NCBI GenBank assembly: GCA_963978895.1
Contig: OZ022245.1
Location: 21,100,906 to 21,164,905, forward strand
Direction: 5' to 3'
DNA length: 64,000 nucleotides
DNA from: Erpobdella octoculata
Lineage: Eukaryota; Annelida; Clitellata; Hirudinida; Erpobdellidae
The position numbers and the translations under genes are program-made. Below the pieces are notes generated by a model. That model saw only the letters and a list, made by a program, of their open reading frames with translations. It had not been told where the DNA came from and searched no databases. Shown here in pieces: positions 1 through 23,423 of this stretch (its first letter is position 1; every line of letters begins with the position of its first letter).

Positions 1-133
1 AGACAACTATATTTTACCATTGAGAAGTACGCATTTTGTTTTTGAAATCCAGATCCGAATCCGGAAGGATTCAAGTAAAAATTCCGATTCCGGTTCCTGC
101 AGGATCTAAAAATTTAAGTCCGGCACAGCCCTA
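1..133. mobile_element. hAT-like transposon end, cut by window start
   Basis: The segment ends in AAGTCCGGCACAGCCCTA, which read from the other strand is a hAT-style terminus (TAGGG, then TGCCGG). Imperfect repeats of the ATCCGG/CCGGAA type fill the subterminal part. The same architecture is seen in the element at 789-1625, so both probably belong to one family. The other end lies outside the window, and no coding sequence is visible in this piece. Confidence 0.5.
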
Positions 134-788
134 GTTTTAAACTTATTTAAAAACATAAATTATTTGTTTCAAATCAAAGATTAAAAGTACAAAACTTCGT
201 TTTTGTCACAGTGATTCAAAATTTTCTACTATTTTTAAATGCTTTTATTTAACTTCACTCTTCTCTCTGTTTGTTGGTTTGTTAGTTTGTTTGTTAGTTA
301 GCTTGTCTGTGGTGATCAAATCTAAGTTAGCAGGCGTGGCCAAGTGTTTTCATTGGCCTCGTTGAATGCCCGCATTTTTTACGAGTCTCCTGATGTAACC
401 AAAAAATATATAGACGCCTGAATTATCGAGATATAAACGCATATATAATATATATCTATGTATAAACGGCTCAACCCAAACTCATACGTCTTCATGCGAT
501 TTTTAACTGTGCGACCGCCTACCTTAAATAAATTAAAATTAATCAAAATCGATTTTATATGAAAGTTCGTGTTGTTGTAATAAACAAAATTAATAATAAA
601 AAATTAAATAAAAAGTACAAGATTGAGTGTAACTTATGTTTTTATGATTTTAGATTTAGTAAAAGTGTTTTCTCTCACTTAAAATATTTTAAGCGTTTAA
701 TTGACAAAACCGTGTATTTTAAATGGCGTGTATACTTCAACAGAGCATGTTTGAATGAACATTTAGTGCCGAAATATTGTATATATAT

Positions 789-1622
789 TAGGGTTGCACC
801 GGACTTGGGTTTTTCAAATCCGGCCGGGGCCGGTTCTGGCCGGATTCATAATTCAAAATCGGCCGGAACCGGGGCCGGAGCCGGTCTTGTAATTTTTTAT
901 TATTCATTATTCATCTTTTTGTTCAATTGCATGTTATCATGAAAAACCAACGTAATAACCAACAGACAATATCAGCTTTATTTCAAATAAACAATAAACA
1001 AAAAATAGTAAACAGTATTCGAGGCAGTGGCAACTTCAACAGCAGCTGCCATCGAAGTCTTTAGACTGTTCATCTCACTGTACAGGATTGGATGCTTAGA
1101 TCTTAGATGAGTAAGCAGAGAAGACGTCGAAAAACTTTTGGGAGTATTAGTCTTGCCGCGTGAAACTACGCGTAGCAGTGTTTTCAAACAGCCTTCGAAT
1201 TATCCGTGATTTTGACATCAAAATACGCCCAAAACCCGATTTTTTTCTCAGCCATTTTATGCTGTTAATTTTTAATACTCAAACAAAACAAGAATAATTA
1301 AACAAAAGAGAGAGAGAGAGTTCAAAGTTCGCGAGCGTGACCTTATATAGCTTCCGAGCATGCTCTTCTGTTGCAGCAATCGGAAGATTAAATTTATTAA
1401 TGATACAACCTAGCTATATGAAATAAACTGATAAGAAATAAACCATTTGAAAGATATATATATATATATATATTAAAATATGTATGTATATATATATAAT
1501 TGTATTTATTTTACTGAAATAAATAAATAAATATGTTAAATCCGGCTCCAAATCCGGCCATCAAATCCGACCGGAGCCGGATTTGACCGGATTCGGAAAA
1601 ATGGCCGGTTTTCGGTGCAACC

Positions 1623-1625
<3 letters not shown>
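789..1625. mobile_element. Non-autonomous hAT element with CCGG-rich ends
   Basis: The element starts TAGGGTTGCACCGG and ends CGGTGCAACCCTA, giving inverted termini of about 13 bp. Inside both ends lie GC-rich subterminal repeats of CCGGCCGG/CCGGAGCCGG type, which stand out in this AT-rich DNA. The eight bases on each side are ATATATAT, as expected for an 8-bp hAT target duplication, but the flanks are AT arrays so this is weak proof. The interior keeps a transposase scrap on the minus strand (978-1187). Confidence 0.75.
978..1187 (-). pseudogene. Remnant of BED zinc finger of hAT transposase
   Basis: The minus-strand frame contains SSLLTHLRSKHP, the second half of a BED zinc finger (the His-x-H part that follows the Cys pair), then a Met/Ala-rich linker. 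BED fingers sit at the N terminus of hAT transposases, which fits the hAT termini around it. The Cys-x2-Cys half and the whole catalytic region are missing, so this cannot be a working transposase. Confidence 0.5.

Positions 1626-1672
<47 letters not shown>
1626..1672. repeat. (AT)n microsatellite
   Basis: A pure AT dinucleotide run follows directly on the right end of the hAT element at 789-1625. It is followed by sequence similar to the flanks of the other AT arrays (GTATGTTCATTAATAACG). Confidence 0.9.
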
Positions 1673-1676
<4 letters not shown>

Positions 1677-1800
1677 GCAACGTATGTTCATTAATAACGC
1701 CAAAACCAATGAAGGGATTTGCACGAAATTTTACATAATAAACATTTACCACCTAACAAATAATCTCATTTATTTAAAAAAATTGTTTTGAATGTTTTTA

Positions 1801-1878
1801 GAAAATTAATTTTTAGAAATATTTTATCTATGCAATTTTAGAAAATTAATTTTTAGAAATATTTTATCTATGCAATTA
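1801..1878. repeat. Two tandem copies of a ~40-bp unit
   Basis: The unit starting AGAAAATTAATTTTTAGAAA is present twice in succession with only the last few bases different. A looser echo of the same region occurs near 2075-2100. This stretch (1675-2640) is otherwise AT-rich, without a gene I can support, and may be the body of the Helitron-like element ending at 2723. Confidence 0.7.
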
Positions 1879-2643
1879 TATCGCGGCTTAACGAGCTTAG
1901 GGTTGCTTTCGACTTCTGTTCCGTCGTTGTTGGTTGTCGCGATTTCTCAAAATCAAAAGTGAGTATTATTTTACTTATATCAATTATATCAATATATCAA
2001 AAGTAATATATAATATACTATATACTATACTATTATTTTTTTAATTACTGTATATCGTTCAAATGTTTTTGAATGTTTTAGAAAATTAATTTTTTTTAAT
2101 ATTTTCGCTATTGTATCAGAGCTATGTTTTGTTTACATTCGCTGTTTATCGTCTCGGTTTCTCGAAATCAAAGTAATTTAAAAACTTAGGCTACTATTCT
2201 TATATTATTTACTTAGGCTCTATTTTTATATTATTTAATTGTTAATTATTGTTGTGTATATATTAAATTGTAAATTGTTTCGGTCGTTGTGTGTCAGGCT
2301 ATCATTATCGCTCTACCAGTCTAACCACTCTAACCAATCTAACCACTCTAACCTCTAACAGATATTATTTTGTGCTACTTTTAGTCTAACAGATATTATT
2401 TTGTGCTTACAGACAAGAAAATTGAAAAATTTATTGTGAGTGAGTATATCAATATAACTATTAATGTATTTTAAGTATAATAGTATAACTATTAATGCAC
2501 CTTATGGAAAAACAAAAAACATTGTGTATCAGAAAGCTTTGCAATAAAATGACTGTATGTGTTTGTTGTATTTCTTTTAATTAAAAATCAAAAGTATCTG
2601 CATAAATGTTTCAATAGATGCAAAGATGCCCGGGCAAACGAGC

Positions 2644-2910
<267 letters not shown>

Positions 2911-3181
2911 TTTTAGGCAAACTCGATTGAAAAAAGTGGCGCACTTGGCTGAATCGATTTTATTTTTAATTTTTTCCAATACTCTAAATCGGTTTAAAAA
3001 TAATTTATTCCCAAACACAAACTCCATAATCTTATAGGCTAATAGATCTATTTCGGCAATTTTTTGCCATCATCAGAGCCGTTTAACTTTTTAAAATAAA
3101 ATGCAGTGACTAAATGGTAAAAGATACAACTAATTGAAAGGAATTAAAATACAATTTAAATAAAATTTAAATTCATTATAT

Positions 3182-3295
<114 letters not shown>

Positions 3296-4072
3296 CTTAT
3301 AATTGTCGAGAAAGCTGTTCTAAAGACAAGTGAACGAGAGATGTGGTTTGGATAAGGTTCTGGAGAAAGTTCCAGAAGAAATCTCGGTTGAAATAACACA
3401 GATTGTTCCTGGCATGTCTAAGCAGAGTTCCTGAGGAAGTTTTGGAGGAGGTGTTGGAGTCTGTTTCCGAGATGTCAGTGCCGATGAGAGTTCCAGAAAA
3501 TGTCGAAGTCACAAGTGACATTAAGGGGTCTGTCGTGAGATGTTCCCACATCTTGTGGCCAACATCAACATAACAACGCGAAAGAAGAAAAAATAATAGT
3601 TTATATATTATAAGTTACTATGTTAATGATTATTGCTTATATATTATTGATATGTTAATAACATTAATATATTTTGGTTAAAAAAAACTTGATATAAATT
3701 ACTGATTATTAGACTTATTTTTAGGTTGATTAAATTTGGTGTTTTCAGTTTATTTCTTTTGGTCAGATGCCTTATAGAATGACCACCTTCTTTCGGTGGC
3801 GGTCTTCTTTCTTTTCTTTTGTTGACATTTGAACCTTGATAATGGAGAGTAACTCCAAAACGCGTCGGTGATATTATATATTGGATCATAACTTTGATTT
3901 TGTTGTATAATTCGGTTGTTATATAACATGAATAGCGGTCAGTTGCTTGCAAGTCCTCGTATTCGAAGCTTTTTCAGGGAGCTTGAAAAAAGTTTTAACA
4001 AGCTGGTTTCTGCAAAATATGCAGTGTTGTTTAATAAGGAATGCATCAAAAATCACTTGCTACCCAAATATG

Positions 4073-5752
<1,680 letters not shown>

Positions 5753-5966
5753 GCATTGTTTTATTAAATTCGGCTTTAAAGCTCTCATGATCTCCAATGT
5801 AACGACGTGTATGTAAAACAACCGTGTTAGTGTTTACTTCACGGAAGTGTTGCGCTACAAAGCTGCTGAGTGTAATAATTGGCTTGGATTGTTTGAGAGT
5901 AAATTTATTTGAAGATTTATTTAAAGCGCAAAAAAGAAGATTTGAAATTGTATTACGACTCATAAA

Positions 5967-15682
<9,716 letters not shown>

Positions 15683-15750
15683 CATTTCGGTTTTGAACTC
15701 ATCGTGCCCTTTAGCCAATTTTTAAATATTTGCCTGATTTAGTGCTTGTT

Positions 15751-15756
15751 AATAAA
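15751..15756 (+). terminator. Poly(A) signal of USP gene
   Basis: AATAAA lies 69 bp after the stop codon. The following 1.3 kb (15760-17060) is AT-rich and shows no gene. Confidence 0.6.
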
Positions 15757-17060
15757 GTAAAAATGTACCAATACAACTGATCTTTTATTTAGTTTTCACC
15801 AGAAAAAGCACAATTAGAGTTTTTATGAATGAGCATAAAAAAATCCCGATGTCTGTATGTAGGTTTGTGTATGTCAGCAATTTTGCATAGCAGTCTGCAG
15901 TTGCTAAAATTAATCCGCTTAGGCGTGAAATAAAAGTTATTACGCAATTGTGCACTCTCAGTCTTAAAGATCAAAAGAAGTGGTGGTGCAATCAAAAAAT
16001 AATATATTTGAAAAATTGGTCATTTTTGACAAGCTATCTTTAGCTAGTATAATAATTTCCGCCAAAAAAACCTTGTTTATTTCTACAAAGTTAAATCCAT
16101 AATGTTTTCAAATATTTTTCAGACTGCTGCTGAAACAAAGATAATTTCTGTACTAAGTAGATGAATTTTCAAAAAATTGAGAACAATAAAACTTTTTTTC
16201 GTACGTCACTTTCAAAATCTGAAAATGTTTTTCAAATAGAACAAATTCTACGTAAATTATATAAATAAATATCTAAATATACAATCAGAAACTACTAAAT
16301 AATTATGCTATACAAAATTATGCTATAAATATTACGAAATAAAATAGTCATGCTAATTTTTCATACAAGTTTTAAAGGTCTGGTTTTATATTAATAATGT
16401 ATCACTGTATTATCCTTATGTAAATACCTATATGTTTAGTAAACGATTAACGCTAACACATCTCATTTCAAGTCTCTGGATTGATGACAAAACTTTGCTA
16501 AAACATTTTAAGATATCACTTTTCAAATGTCTTTATAAAACACCGATTTTTTAAACACTTCATTTGTTTGCTTAAATCTGATTTTTAATTTAATAATTTG
16601 ACAGCTAGCAAAAAATTGTCTTTTTGTTTTTTGTCACCAGCTTGAATGTTTCAACGAGACCTATCCTTGGCAATTTTTTTTCCAAGGTTGTTGAGCTGCA
16701 TTTGTGAACAGCCTTAATTAATACGGTAATGTTTGAAATCTATTCATGCACATTCAATTATTATTTTAGTTTTTTAATGAGCCTTTTAAACAAAATTCAC
16801 AACAGCGCTTTGTTCAATTTCTTTAACCAATTTTTTAACTTCAGGCATGTAAATTTAAAAACTAGAACTTCTGACAAAATATGGAATGCCAATATTTTCC
16901 AATTGGGAAAAAGATAAATGTAGATGCAATTTAGAGTTAGTAGAATAATGGACAGACAACTAATCACGTAAGGTAATTAAAAACGCAGTTGTCTAAAACA
17001 TTACTAGAACGTGTAACTAACTAAAGACAAGTAGTATATTTTGTAACGAAAAGAACGCGT

Positions 17061-17132
17061 GGTTCTATGGTGTAACGGTTAGCACTCTGGACTTTGAATC
17101 CAGCGATCCGAGTTCAAATCTCGGTAGAACCT
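17061..17132 (+). tRNA. tRNA-Gln (TTG)
   Basis: A complete cloverleaf: acceptor GGTTCTA pairs perfectly with TAGAACC, the D arm begins GTGTAACGGTTAGCAC, the anticodon stem CTGGA/TCCAG encloses loop CTTTGAA with anticodon TTG, and the T arm is CCGAGTTCAAATCTCGG. The discriminator base is T. A run of five T follows within 10 bases as a Pol III stop. Reads CAA codons. Confidence 0.97.
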
Positions 17133-17465
17133 GCATTGTTTTTAAATAACAAGACTGTCGTTTGGAAGTAGTTTAAAATAAATGATATTTTATATCAATC
17201 AATGCTGGATACTAAATAATATCCATTTCAAGTCAACCCATGCTTTCTTTCCAAACACTTTTTTACAATCTTACCCGTTTCCCATTTGTTCTTTTTCATT
17301 AAAACAAACTAAGTACGACTCACAATAACATAAAAAAAATAATGGTCGTGCTTAAAATTTTGTAAAAGCCAGAGAACATCCAGACAGTCAAATTGCGGCG
17401 TATGGGAAGCCAAATTTTTGTACAAATTTCCACTCCGTAAAATAAAAACTATGCCAGAATGAAAA

Positions 17466-17537
17466 GGGCTCGTCCGGGATTTGAACCCGGGACCTCTCGC
17501 ACCCGAAGCGAGAATCATACCCCTAGACCAACGAGCC
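17466..17537 (-). tRNA. tRNA-Pro (CGG)
   Basis: Acceptor GGCTCGT pairs with ACGAGCC; the anticodon stem CTCGC/GCGAG encloses loop TTCGGGT, giving anticodon CGG. The T arm is CCGGGTTCAAATCCCGG and the discriminator is C. TTTT follows directly as terminator. Reads CCG codons. Confidence 0.97.
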
Positions 17538-18080
17538 ACGGCGAACGTAGCAGGTCTTTATAACCTATATTTCAGCTAAAACAATCTGTATCTAGTATAG
17601 TTACTAGTACTAGTTTAGAATTTGTTTGCACGTCATACAATTTTTTAAACGACGTTTGCATACAAATGAACTAAAAACTTAAATATAATATTTAAGTGTA
17701 CTAATAAAATTCTTTGAACTAAACTTTAGAATTTTGAATTAAACTATTCGTTTGGAAGATATATTCGACTATCACCCAACGCTCTAATCTTCGAAACGAA
17801 AAATTTAGTTCAAAACTTTTTATTTATTACGTACTCTTTTACCAAGCTTAGTGGTGTTAGTATGTTCATCCAAAATATGGTGATTCATAACTTGAAAAGC
17901 AGGTCCATTGTTTACAGAAAGCTATAGTAAGTATTAAAGATAAAAATGATCAAGAAGACTTTATCAATTATATTTATAGAAGTTTTTTTTAAATTAGATA
18001 AAGCAGAAACAAATTAAAATTGTAACTGGAAACATGTTAAAAATGGAAGTCTCCAAAAATAAACATAACGCAAAAACACA

Positions 18081-18167
18081 TCCCGCGAGACGGAGTCGAA
18101 CCGCCGACCTAAGGATAACCAGATAACACACTACAGTCCTCCGCTCTACCAACTGAGCTATCACGGG
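18081..18167 (-). tRNA. tRNA-Tyr (GTA) with 14-nt intron
   Basis: The acceptor CCCGTGA pairs with TCGCGGG (one G-T pair) with discriminator A. The anticodon arm GAGGA-CTGTAG is interrupted one base after the anticodon by TGTGTTATCTGGTT, then resumes with A-TCCTT, so the intron occupies the canonical position of nuclear tRNA introns. The T arm is GGCGGTTCGACTCCGTC. TTTTT follows within 11 bases. Mature length is 73 nt; splicing by the tRNA endonuclease is required. Confidence 0.95.
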
Positions 18168-18805
18168 AACGTGAAAAGAGTTTTTGTTTTCTGCTCATAC
18201 TTTTGTTAAATTTGTGTCCATGTTTTTTCAATTATTTGTTGTTTTATTAGAATTTAAAGGCCAAACAATTATTTAATAGTGATTTGCTTTGCAGCACTTT
18301 CATATTTGTTTTTCTAACAAAAAAAAGAAAAAACAAAATCTTGCAATGCCAAAAAAATTATTGTTATTAAGTCTTCAAGAACCAAATGATCTTACTTTCA
18401 CACCATTAAAAACAAAAGTGCTTGTCGATTCGGCTGGTTACAGTGCCGGGGCTCTAGTGTTGGTGCCCCCCCCCAAACATTAGTGAGGCCATTTACTTAT
18501 AGGCTGCCTACAGTACTTATGCTTGATTGGTGTAGCGCATTTTTTTCTCAAAAAATAGCCGATGGCAGGGAATGGAGCAGGCGAACCCTATGTTATAAGC
18601 TCTTATCTAACTTCATTTCTTTGTTGTATTTTCAAATTGAATTTTAGTTCACAAGCATTTATCAAATTGAAAAGAATTTTGGAATAGAAATTTGTTATCG
18701 GTGACAATACAATATTTTACTCAATTCGTGTCACAAAAATGTTTGAAAAAATGTAATTAAGAAGTTAATCTTTAATATGGGTGATATAAATTCAACGTCA
18801 TTTAA

Positions 18806-19243
18806 GGGACATCCATTAATTATGTCAATTGTTGACATGGGAGAGGGGGGAGTTCATGATAAATTGACGTCAACAATGTATTTTTACAAGAGTTTATAAA
18901 TATATATGCCAGTCAATCAATTATAACCTACCCCCAAAAAACATTCAAAATACGACACAGTTAACGTAATCGTAAACTGTGTCGTATTTTGATTTCTACT
19001 TAAAACTTAACTATAAAGTCGTTGTTTGAACGGATCTGCAAAATTTGTCGCCTCTATGTTGCTTCACAAGTCATAAAAGCCAGCCGTATAAAATATTGTT
19101 AGTTATTTTTTTTTAGGGAGGGGGTAAAACTTGTTTGACATAAATTTGTTAGGGGTGACTGAAAGTTTGACAGTTGTTGAAAAGGGGGAGGGAGGGGGTA
19201 ACAAATCGCCTAAAAATTGTTGACATAATTAATGGACGTAGTT
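18806..19243. mobile_element. MITE with inverted termini
   Basis: The left end GACATCCATTAATTATGTCAA is matched in reverse by TTGACATAATTAATGGACGT on the right, about 20 bp with one or two differences. The 438-bp body contains no coding frame, but carries G-rich stretches near both ends and a perfect central palindrome (18946-18991). I did not recognise the superfamily, and the target duplication is unclear. Confidence 0.7.
18946..18991. repeat. Perfect 17-bp palindrome with 12-nt loop
   Basis: CAAAATACGACACAGTT is followed after 12 bases by its exact reverse complement. It sits in the middle of the MITE at 18806-19243. Confidence 0.95.
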
Positions 19244-19526
19244 AAGTACGAAAATCATTTATAGAAAAGTTAAATAAAATGTACTTTAAAAATATATAAC
19301 ACAATTGAATTTAGCTTTTTAAGCAGTTAGCTATTCCGCAATGTTTCACTAATTATTCGAAGTTCTTTTAATATAACATGATACATCTGCAGATCGTTTG
19401 GCAACTAGCTACTCCGTTTTGTCAAATCTGTGGTCAAATGGTTTTCGATTCAAGCTTAGCTAATATGTGCTGGTGCTGATATATAATAAAAAATCCGTTG
19501 TTTTTGACAGGTTATCACTAGTCACA

Positions 19527-19638
19527 CGTTGCAGTAAAATTACTATAGGTAAGCTTATGAGATTGTAAATTTATGTGTATTCACTAATGACTAAATTTAC
19601 GGCTTCACAAGCTTACCTAGAGTAATTGTACAACAGCG
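19527..19638. ncRNA. Long hairpin, pre-miRNA-like or small palindromic element
   Basis: 19534-19573 and 19592-19631 pair almost end to end: about 40 positions with roughly five mismatches and a few G-U pairs when read on the plus strand, around a loop of about 18 nt. Beyond a small internal loop five more pairs form at 19527-19531 and 19634-19638. Size and pairing resemble a microRNA precursor, but a foldback transposon relic would look the same. No flanking duplication is evident. It ends 8 bp before the tRNA-Phe relic. Confidence 0.4.
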
Positions 19639-19645
19639 TCCGTCG

Positions 19646-19707
19646 GCCTAGATAGCTCAGTTGGGAGAGCGTTAGACTGAAGATCGGTTCAATCCCTGGT
19701 CTGGGCA
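19646..19707 (+). pseudogene. tRNA-Phe (GAA) with internal deletion
   Basis: The acceptor arms GCCTAGA/TCTGGGC still pair, the D arm (TAGCTCAGTTGGGAGAGC) and anticodon region (GACTGAAGATC, anticodon GAA) are intact, and box B (GGTTCAATCCC) remains. About 11 bases are missing between them: the 3' side of the anticodon stem, the variable loop and the 5' side of the T stem, giving 62 nt instead of 73. It can be transcribed in principle but cannot fold as a normal tRNA. No T-run follows closely; the first is about 30 bp downstream, after a small GC hairpin. Confidence 0.85.
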
Positions 19708-20787
19708 TAAAACCCACCTTCCCCGGTGGCCGACTCATTTTTATAATCAATACACATTTACATTTTTATAACCAAAGTTTTCCCTGGATCAAATTTTAAC
19801 ACACCGGCCCAAACCACCAAACTACATAAAGAATGTTTTTAGTACAGTTAAAGTTCTTTAACATGACACTCTTAAGAGTGGACAAGAGCAACGGACAGTT
19901 TTGTTCAGCACATATTTTTTCAGATATTTGTGCTAGTGTTTTTCAAGATAGTGTTTTCAAAGAGCGGACGGTTCAAACTCAAATAGAAAGAAAAGACAGA
20001 CTTTTAACAACAAACCGCATTTTTAAATCTTAAAGAGCAAAGGATAATTTGTACAAAATAAGCGGGCAATAAAACGCAGATTAAAAGATTGGTAATTCTG
20101 TGTCTTATAATAAATTCGAGAAGTATTATCTTTAACTCGTTTTATTAAAACTTATATTGCAGCGACAACCCCTTTCATAGGCGTAGCTTAGTTTATGCAG
20201 TGGCGGTTGCCCGAAAAAAGTTGAAATCCAATATCCAATTTTTAAAAAATTCTCTTTTTATTTTCCTCTAAAAAAGCTGATGACCGGGGAGGGGTAGTCA
20301 GAGATATTTTTCTCAAAAATGTTCGAAACCCTCTTTTGATTTCTCCGCTGGCCCAAGAAATTTGTGGACAACTCAAATTGGAGGTCATATTCTCCCATCT
20401 CTTACGCCTACTGCCCCTTTCAAAGAAATCAAGCCATGCAAATGTAATTTAAATAAAAACCCTTATTTTTTTTTGGTTTTCGACTGAAATTACTCAAGAA
20501 GTTCCAAAAACTTCAAAAGCAATGGAACAACTTAATCAGGAGTTGTTTGAATGATTCACGGAAGTGTTGTCAAAATACTTGGCAGTGAGTGGAGCAATAT
20601 TGCAGGTAATACAGCATTTGTGTGTCCTTTGGCAAAATAAACAATGCCTCTTTTTCATCTTTTAATTTACTTCTTGCTACTGATGTAACTATGCATAATG
20701 CACAAATTATTTTATTTCAAGATTATTTTAAGAGTACTTATTTATTTTATTATTTTATTTAACAGTAATTTCAAAAACGTATCATCA

Positions 20788-20859
20788 TTCCCACACCGGG
20801 AATTGAACCCGGGCCGCCAACGTGAAAGGCTGGAATCCTAACCACTAGACCATGTGGGA
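20788..20859 (-). tRNA. tRNA-Glu (TTC)
   Basis: Acceptor TCCCACA pairs with TGTGGGA, discriminator A. The D arm TGGTCTAGTGGTTAGGA is typical of tRNA-Glu; the anticodon loop CTTTCAC gives TTC on a stem with one G-T pair. T arm GCCCGGGTTCAATTCCCGGT. A TTTTT run follows about 15-19 bases downstream. Reads GAA codons. Confidence 0.96.
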
Positions 20860-21097
20860 AACACGTTGTAGTTTTGTTATAGCCGGTACAAAGGTTAACA
20901 GACCACAAACTTTCTGGAGGAATCGTGTTTTTAAGGGACCCTAAAGTATACTAACACTAAATACTGCCTCGGACCAATAACGTCCCGAATCAAGCTTGTT
21001 ACGCAACACATAAGCCCAGGATAATAATATTTTCATCAGGCCATGGATATCTTGATATATGTTAAATCAAGATATCCTATTATCATTTAACACCTAC

Positions 21098-21960
21098 AAA
21101 TTATTTTTTATTTATTTTTTTTTAAATTCTTGGCAGGGGCAATGAGCCCCTCGCCAGCATCTGAAAACGGCAATTTCAAAATTAAAATGAAAAATACGTG
21201 TGGCAAAAAAAGAAAACAAAAATAAACAATTACAAAATCCACTAAAAGGCATAATTCTTTTGATCGAAAAAATCATCCATCAGAGCCTTGAAAGTAGCTA
21301 AATTGGGAGCTTCAACCACGTCTTCTGGAAGATTGTTCCAATATCTTACCACTTTATTGGAAAAGAAATGTTTTCGACAATCCCTGTGATTTATGCCTGT
21401 AACAAGTTTCCAGGAATGACCTTTTGTCCGCTGGTCTGGACATGGCATTAGTGCAGAACAATTGAAGTTCAGAAAGTATCCTCTCGTGATCCTGTACGTC
21501 ATGGTCATGATCATGTCAGCTCTAATTCTACGATAAGCCAACGATGGAAGCTTCAATTTCCTCAACCTGTCCACGTAGCTCAAATACTTACAAGATCTGA
21601 CCAGTTTTGTGGCCGTCTCTGAATTCTCTCGATCTCTGCAATCAGTCCCAATCGGTACGGGCTCCAAACCTGTACAGCATACTCCAATTGAGATCGCACA
21701 AGAGACTAATAGAGACAAACAAAAGCTTCTTCAGATTGAGGTTTAAAATTTCGTGCAATTATTCCCAACAACATGCCAGCTTTCTTTGTTTTTGTCAAAA
21801 TGTGCTCTCTGAAACTCAACTGGGAATCAACAATTACTCCAAAATCCGTTATTGAACTGACCACATGAATGTTATAAGTCTGTCCTCCTGAGTCTCTAAG
21901 CGTGTAATCAACAGACTCAGAATTTCCCCCATTTCTCAAACACAACGGGCCCGAAGTGTT
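21098..21960 (-). pseudogene. Decayed LINE (non-LTR retrotransposon) reverse transcriptase 3' part
   Basis: Two minus-strand frames, 21706-21945 then 21242-21718, are pieces of one protein broken by a frameshift. The first has ITDFGVIVDSQLSFREHI and AGMLLGIIARNF, a conserved block after the catalytic domain of Jockey/CR1/RTE-like elements. The second, after the shift, has YRRIRADMI and RYWNNLPEDVVEAPNL, the usual C terminus. Below it lies an A-rich tail, AATTTAAAAAAAAATAAATA on the minus strand, expected at a LINE 3' end. The catalytic YADD region is missing. Similar ~35-bp sequences (ATAATAAT(A/C)TTTTCATCAGG...) lie on both sides at 21025 and 22050. Confidence 0.75.
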
Positions 21961-22326
21961 AAGTCATGGAATTCCACATCATGGACTCCGTAATAATAGC
22001 ATATGGACACAAATCTGAATCGCGGCGTGTACGACATCGGGCCATGGATAATAATCTTTTCATCAGGCCATGGATATATGATATAAGGCGTTAAAAAACA
22101 ACTTGAGTTGTCTGAATTCCAGAGTGCCAGTCTTGTGAATTAAAATAAAACGTATTTGTTAGCTGGATTATAGTGACGACGAGGTAATTAAAAGCCTCAA
22201 GAACTTTGTTCTAGAGAATGTCGGAATATAATATTCATGAAGATCAGTCCAGTGTTCGATCGAAGGAACAAACATTTGTTTCAAGCAGTAGCATTAAATC
22301 TTAAAAGATTTTAACATGGTATGTCG

Positions 22327-22470
22327 AAATCAATTGAATTTGTCATTGTCATTAAATATAAAGCTATGCTAAAAGTTTCAGCTTCCTAGCTAGTCAAAAA
22401 GCTGGTTAAATTTTACTTGTAAGTAGTTGTAAGGTTTGCGTACAGAGAAACACGCCCACAAACAGAGAAT
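22327..22470. repeat. Dispersed repeat, inverted relative of 13862-14010
   Basis: Shares AGCTTCCTAGCTAGTCAAAA and GTTAAATTTTACTTG with the reverse complement of the earlier copy. The remaining 22470-23420 shows no gene or clear element. Confidence 0.65.
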
Positions 22471-23423
22471 AGAATTTGAATAAAAGTGTGTCAAAAGTCA
22501 GTAAATTTTATTGAAATCTAGTAGTCTGCTTAAACTGTACATAAATTCAGTTTTTGAATTGAAATATTTTGACCAAAAGTATATGTTAAAAGTTAAAACC
22601 TATAAATCTAACACTAAATCAAAAAAAATTTCTTTCTCAACTAGTTTTTGACCCCCCTTTTACTAATACTGTATCCACTATCCACACCTGGTATGAGTGA
22701 ATTAAATTGGGTATATAGCTTTTAACTTGGAGTCAGTGATAAATAATTAAAGTTAACAGTTACAAGTTATTAAAGTACACTTGATTAACATTTTTATTTA
22801 AATATTTTGATGATTATTGTGAGAATTTGTTAAGTGTGTTTTAGTAAAGCTATATAAATAATTGACGTGCAACGGCTATACACGCGAGTAAAGAGTACAC
22901 GGGTACACTGTTTTACCAGGGAGTTGGGTACGAGTACGGGTTGAAAACAAATTGACGGGTCTAGTTGGGTAGGTACGGATTGTGTTTTACACGCGTAGCT
23001 ATATACTACCTACCTATAAGAAGTCAACAAAGCCGATTCGGCTGCTATGGTTGTCTGCAAATAGAGGTACCGTTTCCTTGGCAAATAAACATTATTTGTT
23101 CTTTCTTATTATAAAATTTCAACTACCAATCAGTACTTATTAAAAGTTACTTTATCATTTGTTAATGTCAGGTGATGCGGCCCCATCTGGTAATTGGTAG
23201 GTAAGTGCACCGCAGTTCTTCGCACTGCGTGTTTGTTAAGTCAGTGACAAAATGTTTTTGGTTTTTGAATATCTGCAAATAATTAATTTTTTATTCTAAA
23301 AGTTATCACAATTGAAAAATTCGAACCGCACTTTCACAACTCTTTTTGCTTATGTTGCTAAGGTAGGCACTTGGCATCCAAGCCCTAACAGCGGCTGTTT
23401 TTGAAGATATTCGTTTGAGAACG

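Noticed and set aside
17309..17539. 76-residue minus-strand frame
   Set aside because: Its first residues are the translated tRNA-Pro gene; no protein similarity.
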